This document shows positions 42,749-51,046 of a stretch of DNA of 64,000 bases, piece after piece. The stretch is from contig CBFHMJ010000002.1 of the NCBI GenBank assembly GCA_965656875.1, positions 310,001-374,000 of the forward strand, written 5' to 3'. Every line of letters begins with the position of its first letter. Within the stretch, counting starts at the first letter, position 1. Both the position numbers and the translations under genes were made by a program. Below the pieces are notes generated by a model, which ran no database searches, was not told where the DNA came from, and worked only from the letters and a program-made list of their open reading frames with translations. The stretch comes from CBFHMJ01 sp965656875. GTDB lineage: Bacteria; Pseudomonadota; Gammaproteobacteria; Enterobacterales; Alteromonadaceae.

Positions 42749-44248
42749 TTAATCCACTTCCGGGCTTGGCAGTGTATCGGTATCAGGCTGCCAGTTTCTG
42801 TTCAGCAATGCGTAAATGACGCCACCTGAGATACTGCCAGTAAACCAGCCATATTGATAAAACCAGTGTAGCCAGCCGGTTGAAACAGCCGTCACGCTAA
42901 GAGCGACCGGGACACCTAACGCGATAAATGCACTGGTGTTAAATCCTCGGTAAATACCATTCGTTTTATATAGCTCTGGTAGATTTAATTGCTGTTTTTT
43001 AACTACAAAGTAATCAACGATCATGATGCCAGCAACTGGGCCAAGCAGACTGGAATAGCCTAGTAGCCAGCTACTGTACATGGCTTCAACACTGACATCT
43101 GAAGCAACAACGCCGAGTTTTTTCAACAATTCCCAACTCATCAGAGCAATACCAATTCCTCCTGTCAGCAATACACCACGAGTCTGTGAAATGGCTTTAG
43201 GTGCGATGTTTTGGAAGTCATTTGTTGGAGAAACGATATTCGCGGCGGTATTTGTTGAAATGGTGGCGATGATGATCATAATCATTGCGACAACAACCCA
43301 GAATGGATTATCGATTTTGCCAATTAAACGGATCGGATCAGAAATGGTTTCTCCGACCAGGCTGGTGGATGCCGCTGTAAGAATGACACCTAGCGATGCG
43401 AAGAAAAACATAGTGAGCGGCAGTCCAATTATCTGTCCGGTGATTTGATCTTTTTGAGTTTTGACATAGCGACTAAAGTCGGGAATGTTGAGCGATAAAG
43501 TCGCCCAGAATCCGACCATTGAGGTAAGTCCGGCAAAGAAATAACTTGCTACGCCTGCGTCTTCAGGACGAGAGGCCGGCGTATTGATTAACTCAGTGAG
43601 ATTGACTTGCGGCCATGCCCAAACCATAAGACCAATACCAACCGCGAGTAATAGGGGGGCAGCGAGCGTTTCCAACACTTTGATCGATTCAGCACCTCTG
43701 ATAACGACGTACAGATTGAGTGTCAGAAAGAGAAAGAATCCAATCACTTCACCAGCACCACCCAGCGATTCCCAACCTGGAATAATGGCGCTGAAGAGTA
43801 AATGAATTGCTATACCACCGAATAAGGTTTGAATACCAAACCAGCCACAAGCAACCAGAGCGCGAATAAGACAGGGAATGTTGGAGCCCGTAACGCCAAA
43901 AGATGATCGGAGTAACACTGGAAAGGGGATGCCGTATTTAGTGCCAGGAAAAGCGTTTAATGTCAGCGGGATCAGAACAATGATATTTGCCAGTAAGATG
44001 GTGATCAGTGCTTCTGTCACCGATAATCCAAAGTAAGCGGTTAGCACACCACCCAGCGTATATGTTGGTACACAAATCGCCATCCCAACCCATAGTGCAG
44101 CGACGTTCCAGGTATTCCAGGTTCGCTGCTTTAACTGAGTGGGCGCGATATCGTCGTTATAGTGCGAGCTTGATAACACATCATTACCCGCTGAAAGTTC
44201 TACATAGTCATCCCTGGCAATTACAGTCGAAGTTTCCGGTGTTGCCAT
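42749..44248 (-). CDS. NCS1-family nucleobase:cation symporter
   Basis: 499 residues from the ATG at 44246-44248, with AGGAG 7 nt upstream. About 12 membrane helices. Family features: NTWNVAALWVGMAICVPTYT near the N-terminus, PFPVLLRSSFGVTGSNIPCL, CGWFGIQTLFGG and PDFSRYVKTQKDQ. NCS1 carriers take up uracil, allantoin, hydantoin or cytosine with Na+ or H+. Last gene of the preT operon, so uracil/thymine or their dihydro forms are the likely substrates. Confidence 0.9.
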   Translation of the reverse strand: MATPETSTVIARDDYVELSAGNDVLSSSHYNDDIAPTQLKQRTWNTWNVAALWVGMAICVPTYTLGGVLTAYFGLSVTEALITILLANIIVLIPLTLNAFPGTKYGIPFPVLLRSSFGVTGSNIPCLIRALVACGWFGIQTLFGGIAIHLLFSAIIPGWESLGGAGEVIGFFLFLTLNLYVVIRGAESIKVLETLAAPLLLAVGIGLMVWAWPQVNLTELINTPASRPEDAGVASYFFAGLTSMVGFWATLSLNIPDFSRYVKTQKDQITGQIIGLPLTMFFFASLGVILTAASTSLVGETISDPIRLIGKIDNPFWVVVAMIMIIIATISTNTAANIVSPTNDFQNIAPKAISQTRGVLLTGGIGIALMSWELLKKLGVVASDVSVEAMYSSWLLGYSSLLGPVAGIMIVDYFVVKKQQLNLPELYKTNGIYRGFNTSAFIALGVPVALSVTAVSTGWLHWFYQYGWFTGSISGGVIYALLNRNWQPDTDTLPSPEVD

Positions 44249-44349
44249 TGCTGCGCTCCTGATTGTTATTATTGAGCTGTTTGCTGGCTGAAATGAAGAA
44301 GACGCCTGCAAGCAAGATAATCTGCTTACAGACGCTTCTTTCTACGTAC

Positions 44350-45594
44350 TTAAATATCGTTGGCGCAAGCCACAACAGCATCAAACAGTACGTTACATCC
44401 TGCTGCGAGATGCTCTGGTGCTGCATTTTCTATTTCATTGTGGCTAATGCCATTCTCGCACGGCACAAAGATCATTCCGGTTGGTGCAACACGAGCGATA
44501 TAACACGCATCGTGTCCCGCGCCACTCACGATATTGCGGTGAGATAATCCGCGTGCTTTTGCTCCATTTCTTACGCTATTCACGCATTGTTCTGCAAAAG
44601 CTACGGGAGGCGAATACCAGATTTGTTCGAACGTTAATTCCAGACCTTGTGCTTCAGATGTGTGAGTTATAAATTCTCTGAGTTCGCTATCCATTTTGGT
44701 CAGGATGTCGTCATCCGGATGACGGAAGTCAATGGTGAAGAAAACTTTGCCGGGAATGACATTACGAGAATTTGGGTATGACTGAATTAATCCAACGGTA
44801 GCGCAAGCCAGTGGACCATTGGCAAGACCGATTTGATTCACTTTGTCGATGATTTTCGCGGCACCAACTAATGCATCTTTTCTGGAATGCATTGGCGTCG
44901 GACCTGCATGAGCTTCCTGACCAACCAGGGTTACTTCATACCAACGCTGGCCTTGTGCGTCAGTTACCACACCGAGTGTGATGCCTTCATCTTCAAGAAT
45001 CGGACCTTGCTCAATATGCGCTTCAAAAAAGCCTTTAAACGGGCGGTTTCCTACTTCTGCTTCACCTGCGTAGCCAATGCGCTTCAGTTCTTCACCCATG
45101 GTCTTGCCGTCTAAATCTTCGCGAGATAAGCCATATTCCAGAGAGAATACACCGGCAAATACGCCTGAGCTAACCATAGCAGGTGCAAAACGAGAGCCTT
45201 CTTCGTTAGTCCAGACAGATACTTCGATTGGCGCTTCGGTGTCCACATTATGATCGTTTAATGTGCGTATAACTTCTAAACCAGCCAGTACGCCATAAAC
45301 ACCATCAAATTTTCCACCGGTTGGTTGTGTGTCCAGGTGACTGCCCATCACAACGGGTGGGAGTGATGGATTTTTTCCCGGACGTTGCGCGAAAATGTTG
45401 CCCATTTTGTCAATGCTGATTGTACATCCGGCATCTTTACACCAACTGACAAACAGATCCCGGGATTCTTTGCACAGGTCAGTCAGCGCCAGACGGCAGA
45501 CGCCACCTTTTTCTGTGGCACCGATTTTTGCCATGTCCATCAAGCTTTGCCACAAACGTTCCTGATTAACCGAAATAGTTGTTGAAACACTCAT
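44350..45594 (-). CDS. M20-family amidohydrolase, N-carbamoyl-beta-alanine/N-carbamoyl-L-amino-acid hydrolase
   Basis: 414 residues. Releases CO2 and ammonia from N-carbamoyl amines. Metal-binding motifs: VVMGSHLDTQPTGGKFDGVY, VSVWTNEEGSRFAPAMVSSG, FEAHIEQGPILEDEG, and a dimerisation/substrate segment GQEAHAGPTPMHSRKDA; the last His ligand is in CENGISHNEIE. AGGAGG precedes the ATG. It is one of two candidates in this operon for the beta-ureidopropionase step (the other is the nitrilase at 45607). Allantoate hydrolases are close relatives, but no allantoin genes are seen. Confidence 0.88.
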   Translation of the reverse strand: MSVSTTISVNQERLWQSLMDMAKIGATEKGGVCRLALTDLCKESRDLFVSWCKDAGCTISIDKMGNIFAQRPGKNPSLPPVVMGSHLDTQPTGGKFDGVYGVLAGLEVIRTLNDHNVDTEAPIEVSVWTNEEGSRFAPAMVSSGVFAGVFSLEYGLSREDLDGKTMGEELKRIGYAGEAEVGNRPFKGFFEAHIEQGPILEDEGITLGVVTDAQGQRWYEVTLVGQEAHAGPTPMHSRKDALVGAAKIIDKVNQIGLANGPLACATVGLIQSYPNSRNVIPGKVFFTIDFRHPDDDILTKMDSELREFITHTSEAQGLELTFEQIWYSPPVAFAEQCVNSVRNGAKARGLSHRNIVSGAGHDACYIARVAPTGMIFVPCENGISHNEIENAAPEHLAAGCNVLFDAVVACANDI

Positions 45595-45606
45595 GATGGG
45601 ATCCTC

Positions 45607-46473
45607 CTAAATCTCGGTGATCACATCGTAAGTTTCAGGTCGACGATCCCGGTAGAACTGCCATACTTTGCGAACTTCTTCGATAACGTCAAGATCGAGG
45701 TCACTGACCAGTAGTTCTTCTTCGTATTCCGAAGCAACATCAATGATCTCACCGCGAGGATTAACGTGATAACTACTTCCGTAAAAGCGGCCAATATTCC
45801 ACGGAGCTTCTGTCCCAACCCGGTTGATACAGCCCATGTAGTAACCGTTTGCTACGGCATGAGCAGGTTGCTCCAGTTTCCAGAGATGTTGAGATAAGCC
45901 TGCTACGGTTGCAGAAGGGTTGTAGACAATCTCTGCGCCTTTGGCACCAAGAATTCTTGCGCCTTCCGGGAAATGGCGGTCATAACAGATGTAGACCCCA
46001 ATTTTTGCATAGCGTGTTTGAAATACCGGCCATTCGTTATCGCCAGGCTTAAAGAAGAACTTTTCCCAGAAACCACTGGTGTGAGGAATATGTTTCTTAC
46101 GGTATTTACCGAGGTAGGAACCATCCGCATCAATAACAGCGGCGGTATTGTAGTACACACCTGGTTGAGCCATCTCATAGACAGGTACGATAATGACCAT
46201 TTCGTATTGTCTGGCAAGGTCTTGCATGATTTCTATGGTTGGGCCTGGAACTGGCTCTGCTGCTTCGTACCAGCGAGGGTCCTGAGAAGGACAAAAATAC
46301 GGGCCATTAAAGATTTCTTGTAAACAAAGAATTTGAACGCCTTGTTTTCCGGCATCTTCGATGAATTTGATGTGATGTTCTAAAGCGGCCTGTTGAATCT
46401 TATGAACTGGCACGCTTTCGTCATTGATTGGATTCTTGCACTGAATTAAACCGCTTTTTACTATTCTTGCCAT
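45607..46473 (-). CDS. Nitrilase-superfamily beta-ureidopropionase-like amidohydrolase
   Basis: 288 residues. The Glu-Lys-Cys triad is visible: Glu in ILCLQEIFNGPYFCP, Lys in GKYRKKHIPHT, Cys in IGVYICYDRHFPEGAR. The segments SGFWEKFFFKPGDNEWPVF and WNIGRFYGSSYHVNPRG match the beta-ureidopropionase (beta-alanine synthase) clade. It would convert N-carbamoyl-beta-alanine to beta-alanine. Located 12 bp upstream of the M20 hydrolase gene that could do the same reaction. Confidence 0.9.
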   Translation of the reverse strand: MARIVKSGLIQCKNPINDESVPVHKIQQAALEHHIKFIEDAGKQGVQILCLQEIFNGPYFCPSQDPRWYEAAEPVPGPTIEIMQDLARQYEMVIIVPVYEMAQPGVYYNTAAVIDADGSYLGKYRKKHIPHTSGFWEKFFFKPGDNEWPVFQTRYAKIGVYICYDRHFPEGARILGAKGAEIVYNPSATVAGLSQHLWKLEQPAHAVANGYYMGCINRVGTEAPWNIGRFYGSSYHVNPRGEIIDVASEYEEELLVSDLDLDVIEEVRKVWQFYRDRRPETYDVITEI

Positions 46474-46497
46474 TGCTATCTAGCCTTATCAAACATA

Positions 46498-46527
46498 TGT
46501 CGAACCGACGGAATCATCGGCTCGACA
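46498..46527 (-). other. Intercistronic hairpin in pyrimidine operon
   Basis: TGTCGAaCCGA (46498-46508) pairs with TCGGcTCGACA (46517-46527) with one mismatch and an 8-nt loop. It lies between preA and the nitrilase gene with no T run, so it is more likely an mRNA processing or stability element than a terminator. Confidence 0.5.
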
Positions 46528-46536
46528 TGGCTTTAG

Positions 46537-47814
46537 TTACTCAGACTTTTCTCTGAACGGATTACGTGGGTCCTGTGTCCAGTTCATAAATGGCTTGCCG
46601 GTATCAATTGATTTCATGGTAATGACATCTTCGACCGGACAAGTAATTTCACACAGGTTACAACCTACGCACTCTTCTTCATCGATAAAATAACGGCGTG
46701 TACCATCTGATTTATCTTCGAATTTCACTGCCTGGTGAGATGTATCTTCACACGCGGCAAAGCATCGCCCACACTGGATACAGTTTTCTTCGTCGATATC
46801 GGCCACTGATTTGAAATTGATATTCAGGTATTTCCAGTCAGTGGTATTTGGTACTGCTTTACCTGCAAAGTCTTCAATGGTTTTAAAGCCTTTGCTGTCC
46901 ATCCAGCGACTAAGGCCGTCAGTCATCTCTTTAACGATGTCATAGCCATATAACATCGCAGCAGTACACACCTGAACATTGGTGGCACCCAGCGCCATAA
47001 ACTCTGCGGCATCACGCCAGTTCATAATGCCGCCAATACCTGAAATCGGAATATCCCGGGTTGGATTATTTCGGGCAATTTCGGAAAGCATACTGAGCGC
47101 AATAGGTTTTACCGCCGGGCCACAATAGCCGCCGTGCGTTCCTTTACCATCGACAGATGGTACAGGTGACATACTATCGAGGTCTACTGATGTGATGGAA
47201 TTTATTGTGTTTATTAAAGAAACGGCATCTGCGCCACCACGAACAGCGGCTTCGGCAGGTTGTCGAATATCGGTAATATTAGGCGTCAGTTTGACTATTA
47301 CTGGCATGTTGCAGTGCTCTTTACACCAACGCGTTACCATTTCGACGTATTCTGGTACTTGTCCGACAGCAGCTCCCATACCGCGCTCAGGCATACCATG
47401 AGGACAACCAAAGTTCAGTTCAATACCATCCGCACCTGTGTCTTCAACACGACGAAGAATGTTTTTCCAGGATTGCTCTTCACAGGGAACCATGAGTGAG
47501 ACAACCATTGCTCTGTCAGGCCAGTCTTTCTTAACTTGAGTAATTTCATCAAGATTGATTTGAAGTGGTCTGTCACTGATTAGCTCAATATTGTTGAAAC
47601 CGGTAACTGTCCGGTCTTTACCGTAGATAGCACCATACCGGGAGCTAACATTGACAGGAGCGGGATCTTCGCCAAGTGTTTTCCAGACAACGCCGCCCCA
47701 GCCAGCTTCGAACGCACGAATGACGTTATAGGCTTTGTCTGTCGGAGGCGCTGAAGACAACCAGAATGGGTTAGGCGATTTGATGCCAACAAAGTTATTC
47801 GTTAAATCTGCCAT
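46537..47814 (-). CDS. preA: NAD-dependent dihydropyrimidine dehydrogenase subunit PreA
   Basis: 425 residues. An FMN-binding TIM barrel of the dihydroorotate dehydrogenase type (NPFWLSSAPPTDKAYNVIRA, ELNFGCPHGMPERGMGAAVG, PVIVKLTPNITDI, ISGIGGIMNWRDAAEF). It is followed by two 4Fe-4S clusters at the C-terminus (NCIQCGRCFAACED, CVGCNLCEITCPVEDV). With PreT it reduces uracil and thymine to the 5,6-dihydro forms. 2 bp separate it from preT. Confidence 0.95.
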   Translation of the reverse strand: MADLTNNFVGIKSPNPFWLSSAPPTDKAYNVIRAFEAGWGGVVWKTLGEDPAPVNVSSRYGAIYGKDRTVTGFNNIELISDRPLQINLDEITQVKKDWPDRAMVVSLMVPCEEQSWKNILRRVEDTGADGIELNFGCPHGMPERGMGAAVGQVPEYVEMVTRWCKEHCNMPVIVKLTPNITDIRQPAEAAVRGGADAVSLINTINSITSVDLDSMSPVPSVDGKGTHGGYCGPAVKPIALSMLSEIARNNPTRDIPISGIGGIMNWRDAAEFMALGATNVQVCTAAMLYGYDIVKEMTDGLSRWMDSKGFKTIEDFAGKAVPNTTDWKYLNINFKSVADIDEENCIQCGRCFAACEDTSHQAVKFEDKSDGTRRYFIDEEECVGCNLCEITCPVEDVITMKSIDTGKPFMNWTQDPRNPFREKSE

Positions 47815-47816
47815 GC

Positions 47817-49169
47817 TTATGCGTCCTCAGTCAGAAATTGATGGATGGATGCCGCAGCCAGCTTGCCGTGTTTTACTGCAACTACTGCCAGGTCTTCGCC
47901 ATCGTTAATACAGTCACCGCCAGCCCACACGTTATTTAGTGTGGTTTTGCAGTGTTCATCGACTTTGATTTTTCCTGCGACCAGTTCAGGCAGCGCTGTA
48001 TTGCCTGCCAGAGGTCCGTTATCAAATTTCTGACCAATCGCTTTAAACACCACATCCGCTTTTAGCGTGAAGTTTTCGCCAGTTCCAACCAGACGATCAT
48101 TCTCAAGCTTTGTACGTTCAAAAGTGATTGATGAGACGCCATCTTTGTCACCTTCAAGGCTGACAGGTTTGGCCCATGTACGGATGCGTACATCATTGGT
48201 TTGCGCAATTTCCTGTTCATGCCAGGTCGCAGACATTTGTTTCTCACCACGGCGATAAACCATCGTGACGTTTTCAGCCCCCAGTTTCCTGGTTTGGACT
48301 GCAATATCTACTGCGGTATTACCTGCACCGATAACAATTACATCGTTACCGACGGCAAGCTCTTTGAGGTGAGAGGTTTGGCGGAGTTCTGCGATGTAAT
48401 CTACCGCATCAATGACGCCCGGTAGATCTTCGCCGTCAATGCCTAGGTCATTGGTATTTTGTAATCCAATTCCAACGAAAACAGCGTCATAGTCCTGACT
48501 AAGTTGATCAAGTGTTATGTCGGAACCCAGTCGGGTATTTGGTTTGAGAGTAATACCACCGATGTCCAGAATGAAATCTACTTCTTTCTGGGCAAAGTCT
48601 TCGGTCAGTTTGTAAGCGGCAATACCATATTCGTTGAGTCCACCGGCTTTTTCTTTGGCATCAATCAGATCGATGTTGTGTCCAAAGACTGCAAGTCGAT
48701 GCGCACAGGCAAGACCAGCGGGTCCGGCACCAATAACGGCAATTCGCTTGCCCGTTTCTGCCTGGCGTTCAAAAGGTTGAGCTTTTTGTGAAGGTCGGTT
48801 ATCCAGCGCATAGCGTTGGAGTGAGCCGATATCAACAGGTTTGCATTCAGCTTGTTTGTTGCGAACACAAGCTTCTTCACAAAGTTCTTCAGTAGGACAA
48901 ATTCTGGCACAGCTGCCACCTAATATGTTTTCACTCAGAATATCCTGAGCGGCACCATCTAGATTTTTAACAGAAATCTTTCTGATGAAACCAGGTATAT
49001 CAATATCTGATGGGCATGCTGTGATACATGGAGCATCGTAACAAAACAGACAGCGCTCGCTTTCTATTTGAGCCTGTCGGTCTGTCAGCGGTGGAGCAAT
49101 ATCGGTAAAGTGGTCTTGATATTGTTCATCTGACAGTCGTGCATTAGTAATATCGTGTGATCCTTTCAT
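47817..49169 (-). CDS. preT: NAD-dependent dihydropyrimidine dehydrogenase subunit PreT
   Basis: 450 residues. The N-terminal Fe-S domain of glutamate-synthase-small-subunit type is RCLFCYDAPCITACPSDIDI and GGSCARICPTEELCEEAC. The FAD-binding motif is IAVIGAGPAGLACAHRLAVF and the NAD-binding motif is DVIVIGAGNTAVDIA. It passes electrons from NADH to PreA. GGGAGG precedes the ATG. First gene of the five-gene operon preT-preA-nitrilase-M20 hydrolase-NCS1, with a RutR-type operator 70 bp upstream. Confidence 0.94.
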   Translation of the reverse strand: MKGSHDITNARLSDEQYQDHFTDIAPPLTDRQAQIESERCLFCYDAPCITACPSDIDIPGFIRKISVKNLDGAAQDILSENILGGSCARICPTEELCEEACVRNKQAECKPVDIGSLQRYALDNRPSQKAQPFERQAETGKRIAVIGAGPAGLACAHRLAVFGHNIDLIDAKEKAGGLNEYGIAAYKLTEDFAQKEVDFILDIGGITLKPNTRLGSDITLDQLSQDYDAVFVGIGLQNTNDLGIDGEDLPGVIDAVDYIAELRQTSHLKELAVGNDVIVIGAGNTAVDIAVQTRKLGAENVTMVYRRGEKQMSATWHEQEIAQTNDVRIRTWAKPVSLEGDKDGVSSITFERTKLENDRLVGTGENFTLKADVVFKAIGQKFDNGPLAGNTALPELVAGKIKVDEHCKTTLNNVWAGGDCINDGEDLAVVAVKHGKLAAASIHQFLTEDA

Positions 49170-49238
49170 CAGGACCTCCCTTGATAAACGGTTTTATTAT
49201 CATTTTTAGATACAAGGTTGGTCGATGGTAACAACAAG

Positions 49239-49254
49239 CTGACCAAATGGTCAA
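49239..49254. promoter_or_regulatory. RutR-type operator upstream of preT
   Basis: CTGACCAAATGGTCAA matches the RutR consensus TTGACCANNTGGTCAA except at the first base. It lies 70 bp upstream of the preT start and mirrors the site at 42010-42025. Confidence 0.8.
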
Positions 49255-49437
49255 CAAAAAGTAACTTTAGTAATCACATGTAAACAAACTTTGGTGTTGT
49301 GAAAATCACAACGTTGAAAGTTGCCAGATATTATTTGGTCGGGAAAAGTTTTATTAATTAAGGTCGCAGTAAGAATTTCATCTTAATGCATGAGGGAAGA
49401 TACAGAAGTTTGATGAATGCAAGGATGCCTGTTATTT

Positions 49438-49499
49438 GACAACCAGCAGAGGCATAAAGAACAAAGAATTAAAGATATCCTTTATGCCTCGCTGTTGTC
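49438..49499. repeat. Long imperfect inverted repeat / stem-loop
   Basis: The left arm (49438-49459; GACAACCAGC then AGAGGCATAAAG) pairs with the right arm (49480-49499; CTTTATGCCTCGCTGTTGTC). About 20 base pairs form, interrupted by two single-base bulges, around a 20-nt loop. A GGCGCCCGCC patch follows on the plus strand and there is no T run. It could be a structured RNA, a decayed miniature element or a strong terminator relic. Confidence 0.55.
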
Positions 49500-49950
49500 T
49501 GGCGCCCGCCATGATTCGGAATTAGTTCGATTCTAATTGAATAAAATGTTTATTTACAACCCACTAGCGCTAAAAAAACACTTAATTAGGCAATATATAA
49601 TTAACTAATATTAAACACTTATTGCTTCAATGTGTTTTGTTATATTCTTAACGGTACGGATAATTTTTATATTATATACTTGTCTCGTCCAATTAATTAT
49701 AGTGTAATTGTTCCTGTAATAGTAAAAGATTTTCTTAATTTATAAATTGTGCCTGATTTGAATCCTTCAATGTCTCGATGTTGAATGGTGCATTCTTAAA
49801 GTGACTACAGTTAATTATTATTTGATAACTTAATGTGATTGCCAGGCGATTGATAATGCAATTGATACCAGTGATAAATGAGCTTTTGAAAATATCTCTG
49901 TCTTTTTATTACTAACTGAAGGCTCTAGAGAGTGGCTGACTCTACGAAGC

Positions 49951-50007
49951 TTCAATGGTTCACTGAGCTCGAACAAAATTCCACCTGCAAAGATCTGCAC
50001 ACTCTGG
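49951..50007. repeat. Degenerate end B of the MITE-like family
   Basis: Contains CTCGAACAAAATTCC, ACCTGCAAAGATCTGCAC and ACTCTGG. These align with TTCGAACAAAGTTTC, CCCGCAAAGGTCAACAC and GCTCTGG at the right end of copy 1 (921-961), about three quarters identical. No matching left end was found upstream. Confidence 0.4.
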
Positions 50008-50305
50008 TTACTTACCCCATTTGAATATTTATGTCGTCAGGCGTTTATATCTCATGTGTTATCGCAAGACGTCCTGTTATATGGAGTTGTGATAACTTTT
50101 CTTATCAGGGACTGTTTTCTAAGTCTCTACTCACAAGAGAGAGGTTTCGGCTAAAAAGGTTCAAAACTTTTTGTTCCCTTTAGTAGGAAATAAGACTATA
50201 TGTAAATTCATTGATGGCACACGGTTAATTTATTGCGTATATTGTGTGCTGACTGTCGGTCTCCGTGCGTAGTTAAATGGCTTGATTTTTCTACGATTTA
50301 CCTGA

Positions 50306-50950
50306 GTGAAGAACGCTATAGTGCTTGATCAGTATTCAATTTTTATCTTCCCATTGTTTGACTCTGTCTATGCAATTCTGCTCGTTTGTATTTTCATCAT
50401 TGGTGCAAAACAACCCAATCTACGTTGGTTAAGTTTGATTTTGTTGTTCATGTGGATTATCGGTCGAACGGTTTACGAAACCTTCTATGAATCAGTTTTT
50501 CTGGTTTGGGGGTGGAGTTATTTTACGTTTTATATTGGTTTTTATTTGATATCTATGTACATGGTATTGAATCGATATACGATCAGTCAGCGAATAACCG
50601 CAAATTTCAGGCTGAGAGATGACGGTTCGCCTTCATCTGCTGTCGCGCGAGTATTGATGCCAAATCAGTATGAGCTGAAAGTTTATCAGGAAGAGTTTCG
50701 CTTAATCACGATGTACAAGTGGCTGAGCTTTGTGTTCCTGTTAGCATTGATTCAATATCCGGTTTCATATGGCTACAAGCATCCAGAATCAATATTCCAT
50801 GCATTTGCTGAAATAAATTCATGGTTATTTGCAGGACAAGAACACGCCTTATGGTATTTCATGGAAAATGCCAAGCCATTGTTTTCTATTATTGAATTAC
50901 TGATTTTATTGATGATTTGCATCAGAGGGATCAGGGAAGCACGTAAATAA
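50306..50950 (+). CDS. Multi-pass membrane protein, unknown
   Basis: 214 residues from a GTG (no clear ribosome-binding site; a second GTG five codons later is possible). Hydrophobic segments lie at about 10-32, 38-58, 65-88, 137-157 and 190-207, with a hydrophilic loop (residues 95-130) between the third and fourth. Rich in tyrosine and tryptophan. No family recognised. Isolated between a long gene-free region and the convergent EAL gene. Confidence 0.55.
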   Translation: MKNAIVLDQYSIFIFPLFDSVYAILLVCIFIIGAKQPNLRWLSLILLFMWIIGRTVYETFYESVFLVWGWSYFTFYIGFYLISMYMVLNRYTISQRITANFRLRDDGSPSSAVARVLMPNQYELKVYQEEFRLITMYKWLSFVFLLALIQYPVSYGYKHPESIFHAFAEINSWLFAGQEHALWYFMENAKPLFSIIELLILLMICIRGIREARK

Positions 50951-51046
50951 TTAAATAACAGCTAACAGACATTTGCCTGGTGCATTTTGCTGTTATTTAC
51001 ACCTGTCTCATCTTCATCAGTGGCCATGAATGCTTTCATTCCCTGG

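Larger units (their letters stand above)
49255..50305. other. Gene-free stretch of about 1.05 kb
   Basis: No credible gene. It holds the long hairpin at 49438-49499 and a degenerate end of the MITE-like family at 49951-50007, both listed separately. The segment 49540-49760 is very AT-rich with no gene signal. Confidence 0.5.

Noticed and set aside
50306..50950. Membrane protein considered as a third copy of the duplicated membrane pair
   Set aside because: Different helix spacing, none of the shared motifs and no overlapping partner gene.
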